Shown here in pieces: positions 33,981-40,988 of a stretch of DNA of 64,000 bases. Position 1 is the stretch's first letter; each line of letters opens with the position of its first letter. The notes under the pieces were generated by a model. The model was not told where the DNA came from and ran no database searches. It worked only from the letters and a program-made list of their open reading frames with translations. The stretch is from Candidatus Dormiibacterota bacterium (lineage in GTDB: Bacteria > Chloroflexota > Dormibacteria > Dormibacterales > Dormibacteraceae), in the NCBI GenBank assembly GCA_003151935.1, contig PLYZ01000060.1, positions 1 to 64,000 of the forward strand, written 5' to 3'. The position numbers and the translations under genes are program-made.

Positions 33981-34561
33981 TGCAAGCTGAGCGCAGGCGC
34001 GGACAAAAGGTCCGCGAGCGCGGCCAGGCCCTTGTCGAGTTCGCGTTGCTCACGCCGGTGCTGATCCTTTTCGTGCTTCTAACCGTCGACGTGGGCCGGG
34101 CCTACTGGCAGGCGATCGATGCCGCGGGCGCCGCCCGAGCGGGGGTTCGCATGGGAATCCTCTCTGACACGAGCGACATCGGCAGCGCCGTTCGCGACGA
34201 ACCCAACACAGGCATTCCGAACACCCTCGCCGCTTGGGGTTCGGAAGGGCCGGGAACGGCGTGGGGTACATGTACCACGTCCGCTGGTGTGTGCGGCGAT
34301 CCAAGTGGCTGCCCCAAGACCTCTTTCAGCGGTGGCCAGATCGCGTGCTTTGCCATCCGGACATGCATCCTGACCTCCGGAGACCTCGGCAGCTGCTCTT
34401 CGTACAGTGCCTGGGGAGTGCGCCCGGTAAGTGGCGGTCACGGCCTGCAGATTGTCGTCGTCATCAAGTTCGCCGCGGTGACGCCTGTCGCCGCGCAAAT
34501 CATCAACGGGGGCGTTCTCTACCTGACGCAAACGTCAACGGGAGACGAGCTCTACTTCTAG
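33980..34561 (+). CDS. TadE-like pilus assembly protein (second copy)
   Basis: 193 aa from ATG 33980, overlapping the preceding stop (TGATG). RERGQALVEFALLTPVLILFVLLTVDVGRAYWQAIDAAGAARAG is the TadE signature. The exported part has six cysteines in close spacing (CTTSAGVCGDPSGCPK, CFAIRTCILTSGDLGSC). It differs clearly from the first copy. With it, the operon encodes three related class III pilin-like minor subunits in a row. The 3' end overlaps the convergent membrane-protein gene by 4 nt. Confidence 0.85.
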   Translation: MQAERRRGQKVRERGQALVEFALLTPVLILFVLLTVDVGRAYWQAIDAAGAARAGVRMGILSDTSDIGSAVRDEPNTGIPNTLAAWGSEGPGTAWGTCTTSAGVCGDPSGCPKTSFSGGQIACFAIRTCILTSGDLGSCSSYSAWGVRPVSGGHGLQIVVVIKFAAVTPVAAQIINGGVLYLTQTSTGDELYF

Positions 34562-35235
34562 GGCTGGGACGCCGGGCTCGAATGAAGGAGGTCTGGCGGC
34601 GTTCCTGAGGAGCGCGCCCAACCTGGCTGCAGCGGCCCGTTTGCAGCCCATAGCCCCAAGCCGAAAGTTGCGATGAGCGCGATCAACGCCAGGGTGGCCC
34701 ACAACGGCGGCAAGGTCGGCCACGCCTCCGCCACGCGGTAAGCGATGAAGGCGACGAGGACTCCCGCAACTGCCAGCACGTCGAGCAAAAGGAAGAGCTC
34801 GTTTCGTGCGTCCGATCCGGTGGCGAGCGAATGCACCAGGGCCAGCAACCATCCGATGTACATGGTGCGATGCAACCAGACCCACGTGGCGCGCGGGAGC
34901 CGCCGCAGCGGCCAGCTCGTAAGGATGGCGACCGCATACAGATATCCGGATATCACCCCCAGGCCGAGCCAGGTGGCGCGGTACCCGGAAATGAAAGGCA
35001 CCAGCGCGTCGAATGGACGCAGGCCGGCGAAGGGGTCGAGAATCGCGGCCGCAACATGTAGGCCGGCGAAAACTACGGCCAGCAGCGCCAGGTTGGTGTG
35101 AAGCCCTTCGACCAGCAAGGGGTGAGATCTGGGCAGGGCCGCCCGCACGATTCCGAGCATCACCGCGGCGGTCATCAGCAGCAGGGTGACCTCGCCCGCG
35201 CTGCGGTCGAGAAACCAGAGTGGGCTCGGGGTCAT
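34558..35235 (-). CDS. Ferric reductase-like / cytochrome b-type membrane protein
   Basis: 225 aa with six hydrophobic helices. Histidines in and near helices (LVEGLHTNLALLAVVFAGLH and WLHRTMYIGWLLALVHSLATG) form two pairs, as in the ferric_reduct/YedZ-like haem b family. A flavin or NAD domain is absent, so an electron donor or partner must be separate. The gene after it on the same strand is a small Pro-rich single-helix protein 22 nt upstream, likely co-transcribed and possibly an anchor or partner. Confidence 0.7.
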   Translation of the reverse strand: MTPSPLWFLDRSAGEVTLLLMTAAVMLGIVRAALPRSHPLLVEGLHTNLALLAVVFAGLHVAAAILDPFAGLRPFDALVPFISGYRATWLGLGVISGYLYAVAILTSWPLRRLPRATWVWLHRTMYIGWLLALVHSLATGSDARNELFLLLDVLAVAGVLVAFIAYRVAEAWPTLPPLWATLALIALIATFGLGLWAANGPLQPGWARSSGTPPDLLHSSPASQP

Positions 35236-35257
35236 CCGGCTTGAATCGAGCGCGTGG

Positions 35258-35605
35258 TCACGAACCGCCGGTGGTCACCACCGGCCTGCTGCTCGGCGCC
35301 GGGCTCGGGGGGCTTGAGGGGGGCTGGAGGACCGCACCCGGCAGGAACACATTGATGAACGAGACGATCGAAGCCTGAACAGCGTCTGGGCCGGCCCATC
35401 CGATGCCCGTCTGCGCGAAAAGCACCACATCCAGGCCGGTCGCCACCACGGCGGCCGTGACCGTCATCCGCCTCAGGGTCGCGCGCCCGTCCGAAAATCT
35501 CCGGCGGCGTTTGCGCCGGTCGGCGTCGACTCCGGCTCGCCAGGCCGGCGCCTGATCGGGAGGCGGGTCTGCCGGCGCAGTGCTATCCGTCATCTGGAAG
35601 GCCAT
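35258..35605 (-). CDS. Small single-pass membrane protein, proline-rich tail
   Basis: 115 aa. A Pro/Asp-rich then strongly basic N-terminus (DADRRKRRRRFSDGRATLRR) is followed by one or two hydrophobic segments (MTVTAAVVATGLDVVLFAQTG; ASIVSFINVFLPGAVL) and a Pro/Ser tail (QPPSSPPSPAPSS). No family recognised. It sits 22 nt upstream of the ferric-reductase-like gene, so a small accessory subunit or anchor is the working guess. Confidence 0.5.
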   Translation of the reverse strand: MAFQMTDSTAPADPPPDQAPAWRAGVDADRRKRRRRFSDGRATLRRMTVTAAVVATGLDVVLFAQTGIGWAGPDAVQASIVSFINVFLPGAVLQPPSSPPSPAPSSRPVVTTGGS

Positions 35606-35632
35606 TATGCTGGCCGTCGACTGCCGAGCCGA

Positions 35633-35989
35633 TCAACCGGCCGCATTCCAACCTTCCCCGGCCCGTCTCAACTCCGGCCGGCCCCCGTCTGGCGCCGGCC
35701 GAACCTCGTAGCCGAGCGATCGCAGGGCCTCATCGATCCACAAGAGCGCCATCTCTTCGGTGTTGGGCCAGCCGGTGGGTGACGAGTTGGGGAGACCCAT
35801 GTCGATGACGACGCGAGCGGCCACACGCAGCAGCCGTCTCGCCAGTGGAGCCGCCTCGGGCACGCTAAGACCCAGGTCCTCCAGCGCCCGCGAGAGCATG
35901 AAGCAAGCAGAGTTGAACGTCTGCGCGTCGATGGGCTCACTTCCGGCGAGCCGCTCGGCGAGCCCGGCCCTCAAATCGGTGGGGTCCAT
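35633..35989 (-). CDS. Conserved hypothetical small protein
   Basis: 118 aa from ATG 35989 (MDPTDLRAGLAERLAGSEPI); the ORF track start lies antisense within greA. The sequence is helical (QTFNSACFMLSRALEDLG, APLARRLLRVAARVVIDMG) and ends with WIDEALRSLGYEVRPAPDGG. I know no family for it. GATAAC lies 7 nt before this ATG on the minus strand, supporting the start and a leaderless mRNA. It diverges from greA, with 31 nt between starts. Confidence 0.5.
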   Translation of the reverse strand: MDPTDLRAGLAERLAGSEPIDAQTFNSACFMLSRALEDLGLSVPEAAPLARRLLRVAARVVIDMGLPNSSPTGWPNTEEMALLWIDEALRSLGYEVRPAPDGGRPELRRAGEGWNAAG

Positions 35990-36020
35990 GCGCCGGGTTA
36001 TCATTTCAGATGGCTGGGAG

Positions 36021-36485
36021 ATGGATCTAAGCGAACCTGTCTTGCTGACGCCGGAGGGGCTGGAGAAGCTCAAGCGCGACCTGGAGGTCGCGCTCAAGCG
36101 TCGTGTCGAGGCCGGCGAACGCCTCAAGGAGGCTTTCCAGCCGGGCGACATCGAGGACAACCCCGAATACGAGCAGGCGAAGGAAGAGGTCGGAATGCTG
36201 GACAGCCGGATCTACGAACTGCAGGAGATGATCGGGCGCGCGCAGATCATCAAGGACACACATTCGAGCGTGGTCGGACCTGGCTCGACGATCGAGGTGG
36301 TCGACACGGAGGGCGACGTCGAGACGTATCACCTGGTCGGCGCGGTCGAAAGCGACCCGTCGGCGGGCCGCATCTCAGTCGAGTCGCCCGTCGGCAGGGC
36401 GCTTGTCGGCCGCAAGAAGGGCGACAAGATCACGGTGAGCGTTCCCGCCGGCTCGCTCACTCTGACGATCAAGGCGGTCAAATAG
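36021..36485 (+). CDS. greA: GreA-family transcription elongation factor
   Basis: 154 aa. VLLTPEGLEKLKRDLEVALK and the acidic coiled-coil tip FQPGDIEDNPEYEQAKEEVGMLDSRI, followed by the FKBP-like domain (STIEVVDTEGDVETYHLVG, SVESPVGRALVGRKKGDKI), are typical of GreA/GreB. It inserts its coiled coil into the RNA polymerase secondary channel to cleave backtracked RNA. ATG 36021 gives the usual MxxSEPVLLT start. The tip residues differ slightly (DIEDN for DLSEN), as in some high-GC phyla. Confidence 0.93.
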   Translation: MDLSEPVLLTPEGLEKLKRDLEVALKRRVEAGERLKEAFQPGDIEDNPEYEQAKEEVGMLDSRIYELQEMIGRAQIIKDTHSSVVGPGSTIEVVDTEGDVETYHLVGAVESDPSAGRISVESPVGRALVGRKKGDKITVSVPAGSLTLTIKAVK

Positions 36486-36561
36486 AGCCACGTCGCTAAC
36501 AGCGACCGCGTCGACCCAGGATCTCAATCCGGAATCGATCGCCGACCGCACGACGGTCGGT

Positions 36562-38244
36562 GTGTTTTTCCGGCAAGCCGCGAGATTCGGAGATCGCCCG
36601 CTCATCCACCATAGGCGTGACAACGCCTGGCAGATCGAGACCTGGGCGGACATGCGGCGTGATGTCCTGGCGGTGGCGTCCGGACTGATCGAATCGGGCG
36701 TGCAGGCGGGCGATCACGTGATCCTGATGTCTGAGAACCGCCTGGAGTGGCTCTACTGCGACCTGGCGATCCAGGCCACCGGCGCGATCACGGTACCGAT
36801 CTATCCCAACGTGAGCGATGACATCGCGCAGAGGATCGCGGTCGACTGCCAGGCGGTCATGGCCATCGTCTCGGAGACGACCAAGGACGCGATGGCCGGG
36901 ATTCGGGGTCAGCTTCGCGAGCTTGCGCTCATGGACGGTGAGGTGGCGAAGTGGGTCGCGCAGCCGGCCACCAGGCGGGCGGAGATCGGCTCGCGGCTGG
37001 CCGGGATTCACCCAGACGACGTCTGCACCGTCGTCTATACGTCGGGGACCACAGGAGATCCCAAGGGTGCCGAGCTCGCCCACCGCAACCTGGTCGACAC
37101 TTGCCGGGCGGTCTTGAAGGTGCACCCGCTCAGCGAGAACGATTCGACGCTCTCTTTTCTGCCCTATGCGCACGTTTTCGAACGCATCAACTGCATCTTC
37201 ACCGGCCTGATGTTCGGCGGCGAGGCCTGGATCTCTCGCGGAGCCGACCACCTGGCCGAAGAGCTCGCCGAGGTGCAGCCGACCATCATGTGCAGCGTTC
37301 CGCGCATGTACGAAAAGATGTATGCGGCGGTGATGGCCGCCGTGCGCGAGGCGAGCGCGCCCCGCCAGGCTCTCTTCCGCTGGGCCATCCGCACCGGCAC
37401 GAGATATGCGCATGAAGCGACCAGGGGTCCGCTGCTTTCGGCGGAGCACGCGCTGGCCGACAGGCTCGTGCTGGCGCCGCTCCGCCGGCGCCTGACCGGC
37501 GGCAAGCTGCGCTTCTTCATAAGCGGCGGAGCCGATCTCGCACAGGAGATCGAGGAGTTCTTCTGGGCGATCGGCGTGCCGATCCTCAATGGCTGGGGTA
37601 TGACCGAGACCTCGTCCGGGGCCTGCTCGAACACCCTCCACGAGCACCGTTTCTTGACCGTCGGCAAACCGTTCCCGGGCGTCGAGCTCAGGATTGCCGA
37701 GGACAGCGAGATCCTGGTCAAGAGCCCCGGCAACATGCTGGGGTACCACAACAATCCTGCGGCGACCGCCGAGATGCTGAAAGACGGTTGGATCTACTCC
37801 GGGGACATCGGGGAGATCGACGCCGACGGCTTTCTCAAGATCACCGACCGCAAGAAGTCGATGTTCAAGACCGCCGGCGGCAAGTACATCGCACCGCTTC
37901 AGCTGGAGTTTGCCCTCAAGCGGGATCCTCTAATCACGCGTGCGGTGGTGGTCGGCGAGGGCCGACCCTACGTGACGGCGCTGATCGTGCCCGACCGCGT
38001 GGCGGCAGCGAAACAAGGCCTGGATGAAGCGGGCATCAAAGCACGGATTCAGAAGACCGTCGACGAGGTCAACGCGGGCCTCGGCAACTGGGAGACCATC
38101 AAGTACTTCACCCTCTTGGCGGAGGACTTCACCGAGCAGAGGGGGGAGCTGTCGTTGAAGCTCGACGTCAAGCGGAAAGTGGTGGCCCAGCGCTACCAGG
38201 AGCAGATCGACTCGATGTACGCGGGGAAGACCAAGCCCGCGTAG
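36562..38244 (+). CDS. Long-chain fatty acid-CoA ligase (AMP-forming)
   Basis: 560 aa. The adenylation motifs are VVYTSGTTGDPKGAELAH (P-loop), GWGMTETSS (A4), YSGDIGEIDADGFLKITDRKK (A7-A8) and ELSLKLDVKRKVV near the C-terminus, as in FadD15/ACSL-type ligases. It activates long-chain fatty acids to acyl-CoA. The GTG at 36562 has no ribosome-binding site, and the same frame is open with plausible residues (SIADRTTVGV) back to the greA stop without a canonical start, so the true N-terminus may be longer. A TAG/TAGATT overlap at its 3' end forms the promoter of the next gene. Confidence 0.9.
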   Translation: MFFRQAARFGDRPLIHHRRDNAWQIETWADMRRDVLAVASGLIESGVQAGDHVILMSENRLEWLYCDLAIQATGAITVPIYPNVSDDIAQRIAVDCQAVMAIVSETTKDAMAGIRGQLRELALMDGEVAKWVAQPATRRAEIGSRLAGIHPDDVCTVVYTSGTTGDPKGAELAHRNLVDTCRAVLKVHPLSENDSTLSFLPYAHVFERINCIFTGLMFGGEAWISRGADHLAEELAEVQPTIMCSVPRMYEKMYAAVMAAVREASAPRQALFRWAIRTGTRYAHEATRGPLLSAEHALADRLVLAPLRRRLTGGKLRFFISGGADLAQEIEEFFWAIGVPILNGWGMTETSSGACSNTLHEHRFLTVGKPFPGVELRIAEDSEILVKSPGNMLGYHNNPAATAEMLKDGWIYSGDIGEIDADGFLKITDRKKSMFKTAGGKYIAPLQLEFALKRDPLITRAVVVGEGRPYVTALIVPDRVAAAKQGLDEAGIKARIQKTVDEVNAGLGNWETIKYFTLLAEDFTEQRGELSLKLDVKRKVVAQRYQEQIDSMYAGKTKPA

Positions 38245-38247
38245 ATT
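38242..38247 (+). promoter_or_regulatory. -10 box (TAGATT) overlapping the acyl-CoA ligase stop codon
   Basis: TAGATT begins with the TAG stop codon at 38242-38244 and is followed by 7 nt and the ATG at 38255. Confidence 0.4.
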
Positions 38248-38254
38248 TGCTTCC

Positions 38255-38617
38255 ATGGCCGGTCCAACCGACATGTCGGAGCTTCACCTGGCGCTCGATC
38301 GGCTGCGGCCGCAGCTATGCCACTGCGGGCTGAAGGGCGAGTGCCTGGGCTGCAAGGGCCTCGAGATGGTTCGGGCGCAGGCCGAGGCCGTGGTGGCGGC
38401 GGCGAGCCAGCCGATCCTGATCCAGGTCGCCCAGGAATCTTCGATGAAGGACATGACCACCCGCTTCCAGGCCATGTCCGAGCGCCTGATGGCGGACCCT
38501 GACATCCGCCGCTCGGCCGAGCAGATGCAGGAGCGCTTGATGGCCGACCCGGAGACGCGACAGCTGCTCGAGGAGCTGATGCGCCGCCTCGGCACCCCGC
38601 CCGAGGAATCGAGCTAA
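38255..38617 (+). CDS. Small cysteine-cluster protein of unknown function
   Basis: 120 aa. Residues 22-34 hold a compact cluster, CHCGLKGECLGCKG (CxC-x6-CxxC), suited to one zinc or iron-sulfur site. The C-terminal half is helical and contains a duplicated phrase, SERLMADPDIRRSAEQMQ and QERLMADPETRQLLEELM. No signal peptide or membrane helix. The tail repeat resembles the helical ends of some STI1/DP-type chaperone-associated modules, which also have an ADP-x-x motif; this is only suggestive. Convergent with the antiporter gene (4-nt overlap). Confidence 0.6.
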   Translation: MAGPTDMSELHLALDRLRPQLCHCGLKGECLGCKGLEMVRAQAEAVVAAASQPILIQVAQESSMKDMTTRFQAMSERLMADPDIRRSAEQMQERLMADPETRQLLEELMRRLGTPPEESS

Positions 38618-39810
38618 GACCGGCCGCGCGAGCGATGCACGATCGACGCATCCTCTGCGCCTAGCGCGTCCTCCTCTTCCACGTCGATCAGGCGTGGCTG
38701 GAACAGGCGCTGCGCAATCAGGGTCGGGACGACCGCGGACAGGATCACGACCGTCAAGAGCTGCGAGTACTGAGCGCGATTGATGAGGCCGTGGTTGAGG
38801 CCGTAGAGCGCCGAGATGGAGCCGAAAGTCAGGCCGGTGGCCATCAACAGAGTGACGTAGTTGCGGTCACGCCGCCCGACGCCAAAGGCCGCCGCCGTCG
38901 GCCACACGCCCAGCAGCTTGGACGCCATCTTCGTCAGGAACAGGAGGCCGATTCCTCCGGCACCCCCAACGAGGGCCGGCAACGAAATCAGAAGGCCGGC
39001 TCGAAGAAAGAAGAAAGGCGTGAGCAGTGCGAACGCGATTGACCGCATGCGGTCCATGAGCACGCGATCACCCAGGAAGACGCCGGCGCACGCCAGGCCG
39101 ATGAGGTAGGCGGGCAACACAGCTTCACTGCCGGCTGCGCTGGCAAGCCCGCCGAGCCCGAGGAGAACAACGAACAGGAACTTGATCTCGGGCTCGCTCA
39201 CTCGGTGGCCCAGGAATTTCGTCACAAGCTTCAGGGAAGGAGAGACGGCGACGATTGCGATCGCCGTCGCCGCGGCGAAGGCGACGAGAAGCAGGCTGAA
39301 CCCGGCGAAAAGTGCGCCAAGGGCCAGCACAGTTCCCAGGTCGGTTACGAAGCAGGCGGCAAGGATGAGCTTGCCAAGCTCCTGCCGGTTGAGGCCGGTC
39401 TCGACCATCACCGCGTAGACCACCGCCACAGACGTGGTGCTGAGCGCCACCCCGGCGATCTCGGCGGCATGGAGGTTCCAATCGAGCGCGAAATAGGCGA
39501 CCGCAAACGCCGCGGCAAACGGCAGCATGAACGAGACGAAACCGATCGCCAGACTCGCCTTCCAGTGCCGGCGGAGCGACACCGGGTCGATTTCGGCCCC
39601 AGCCAGGAAGGTGAGCGTGATCGAGCCGACGCTCGCCAGAAAAGTCGTGAAAGCCGTCTCCTGGACCAGGCCCGATACGCCAGGTACGTTGCCGGCCAGA
39701 ACTCCGACCAGGATCTCTGCGAGGGCGACTGCAATGCCGGCGCGGATGCTGATCAGCGACGCGATCAGCGCAAGCGCCATCCAGACCGCGGCGATCGCGT
39801 AGACGTTCAT
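38614..39810 (-). CDS. Cation:proton antiporter (CPA2/Kef-like)
   Basis: 398 aa with about 12 hydrophobic helices. VGVLAGNVPGVSGL, LASVGSITLTFLAGAEIDPVSL, GVALSTTSVAVVYAVM, LAACFVTDLGTVLALG and LLTPFFFLRAGLLISLPAL match the Na_H_Exchanger fold; TDLGT corresponds to the ion-binding region, with one Asp. There is no cytoplasmic RCK (TrkA-N) domain. It exchanges Na+ or K+ for H+ across the inner membrane. It is probably monocistronic; the 140 nt upstream hold no recognised feature. Confidence 0.88.
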   Translation of the reverse strand: MNVYAIAAVWMALALIASLISIRAGIAVALAEILVGVLAGNVPGVSGLVQETAFTTFLASVGSITLTFLAGAEIDPVSLRRHWKASLAIGFVSFMLPFAAAFAVAYFALDWNLHAAEIAGVALSTTSVAVVYAVMVETGLNRQELGKLILAACFVTDLGTVLALGALFAGFSLLLVAFAAATAIAIVAVSPSLKLVTKFLGHRVSEPEIKFLFVVLLGLGGLASAAGSEAVLPAYLIGLACAGVFLGDRVLMDRMRSIAFALLTPFFFLRAGLLISLPALVGGAGGIGLLFLTKMASKLLGVWPTAAAFGVGRRDRNYVTLLMATGLTFGSISALYGLNHGLINRAQYSQLLTVVILSAVVPTLIAQRLFQPRLIDVEEEDALGAEDASIVHRSRGRS

Positions 39811-39948
39811 CAGGCTTTCTCCTCTGCCAACTGGTCGTGAATTCGTTGGTAGAGGCCATCAGCCGGAGCCTTCGCTCGGGCGGTTCAAGGAGCGAGCCTC
39901 ATCGCGCCCTCAGGCGTTCGATCTTAGCGAAAACCAGCGGTCGGGCGG

Positions 39949-40707
39949 CTAGGTCGTCGAGGTTGCCGGGCTCGCCGGGGCGGCCGGCTTGGGCCGGCGC
40001 ATTGGGGTGCTCCAGAACGGGATCGGGCCCGTCTGCAACCTCTGGATGATCGTCTGCTCCTGAGCCGAGTTCAGCTTCTTGTTCGTGACAGCGGTGTCGA
40101 GGAGCGGCTTCAGCTTGGCGATCAGGCCGGTGCGGAACTGCGCTTCGGTGACCGGCGGCTTCTGTGCCGCGGCGACCTGGGACAGCGTCATCCCGCTCGC
40201 GAGGTCGGTCTTGAGCTGGGCGTCGCTGATGGCGAGGGCCGACGCGGCAGCGCTGATCAGCTGCTGCGTGTAAGCGGCGATGGGGGCGGTGGCGGGGCCG
40301 GTGGCGGGCGCCGGCTTCTTGCCGAGATTGCCGGCCAGAGCGCACGGCGTCTGCGTGGCCGCCAGCTTCTGCTTGATCGTGTCCGCCTGGGCCTGCGTGA
40401 TGTCCTTGTTCTTGACCTCGTCGGCCAGCGTCTCGCCGATCGCCTTCTGGATCGCCGAGCTCACCTGGCTCTGGCTCTTGCCCAGGTCGCTCGACAGGTG
40501 TGAGAGGAAGTCATTGCAGACGGCCGACGCGTTCGCCTGGCCGATCGAGGCTGCATCGGCCTGAGCCGGCTGCACGGCGGACGAGCGGAATCCGACGTTC
40601 AGGCCGGCCGCGGAGGCCGTGACCAGGACCGCGGCGCCTGCGACGGCGACGGCACCGACTGCGAAACCGACGACTCTGAGGTGGCGGAGCTTGGCCAGGC
40701 TTGTCAT
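39949..40707 (-). CDS. Secreted helical-repeat protein of unknown function
   Basis: 252 aa from ATG 40707; the ORF track begins 18 codons upstream. A signal peptide (LRHLRVVGFAVGAVAVAGAAVLVTASAAG) is followed by an exported domain with two cysteines and two similar helical units, SQSQVSSAIQKAIGETLADEVKNKDITQAQADTI and SDAQLKTDLASGMTLSQVAAAQK...ITEAQ-like segments. The tail is Pro/Ala-rich. Many high-GC soil bacteria carry similar proteins of unknown role. TAGTTA, 7 nt before the ATG, would make it leaderless. Confidence 0.6.
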   Translation of the reverse strand: MTSLAKLRHLRVVGFAVGAVAVAGAAVLVTASAAGLNVGFRSSAVQPAQADAASIGQANASAVCNDFLSHLSSDLGKSQSQVSSAIQKAIGETLADEVKNKDITQAQADTIKQKLAATQTPCALAGNLGKKPAPATGPATAPIAAYTQQLISAAASALAISDAQLKTDLASGMTLSQVAAAQKPPVTEAQFRTGLIAKLKPLLDTAVTNKKLNSAQEQTIIQRLQTGPIPFWSTPMRRPKPAAPASPATSTT

Positions 40708-40781
40708 CACCGCGTAACTATCCCAACCTCGTGCCCGCACGTTCCTCACGCGGGACGTCAAGGTTTTGTAAGGCCCATCCC

Positions 40782-40976
40782 GGGTGTCCCGCCGTACGAG
40801 ACCGAGTCAGATTCGCGGCATCGGCGGCCGGAGCCAAGGAAAGGGTGGCGCAGCTAGGAGCGCACTTGAAGTGCGCGACGACGCGGCGACAGGCCCCTTG
40901 ACGCAGGCTTCAGCGCCAGAGGCGCCCGGCCGCCTAGGCCGCGAAGATGCGAAGGTCCTCGTACGGCGGGACACCC
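40782..40976. repeat. 195-bp element bounded by perfect 19-bp inverted repeats
   Basis: GGGTGTCCCGCCGTACGAG (40782-40800) is the exact reverse complement of CTCGTACGGCGGGACACCC (40958-40976). The interior holds further dyads (GCGCACT-TGA-AGTGCGC; GGCCGCCTAGGCC). It sits directly before the -10 box and ATG of the DUF6909-like gene. It carries no credible gene, so it is either a small non-autonomous mobile element or a long-stemmed RNA. Confidence 0.7.
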
Positions 40977-40982
40977 TATATT
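40977..40982 (+). promoter_or_regulatory. -10 box (TATATT) abutting the 195-bp element
   Basis: TATATT starts at the base after the right inverted-repeat arm and ends 6 nt before the ATG at 40989; the -35 region would lie inside the element. Confidence 0.45.
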
Positions 40983-40988
40983 CGCGAC

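Noticed and set aside
40782-40976. 6S RNA or SRP RNA inside the inverted-repeat element
   Set aside because: The length and closing stem would fit, but I could not find the conserved SRP GGAA/AGCA loops or the 6S bubble sequence; without a covariance search the call is not justified.
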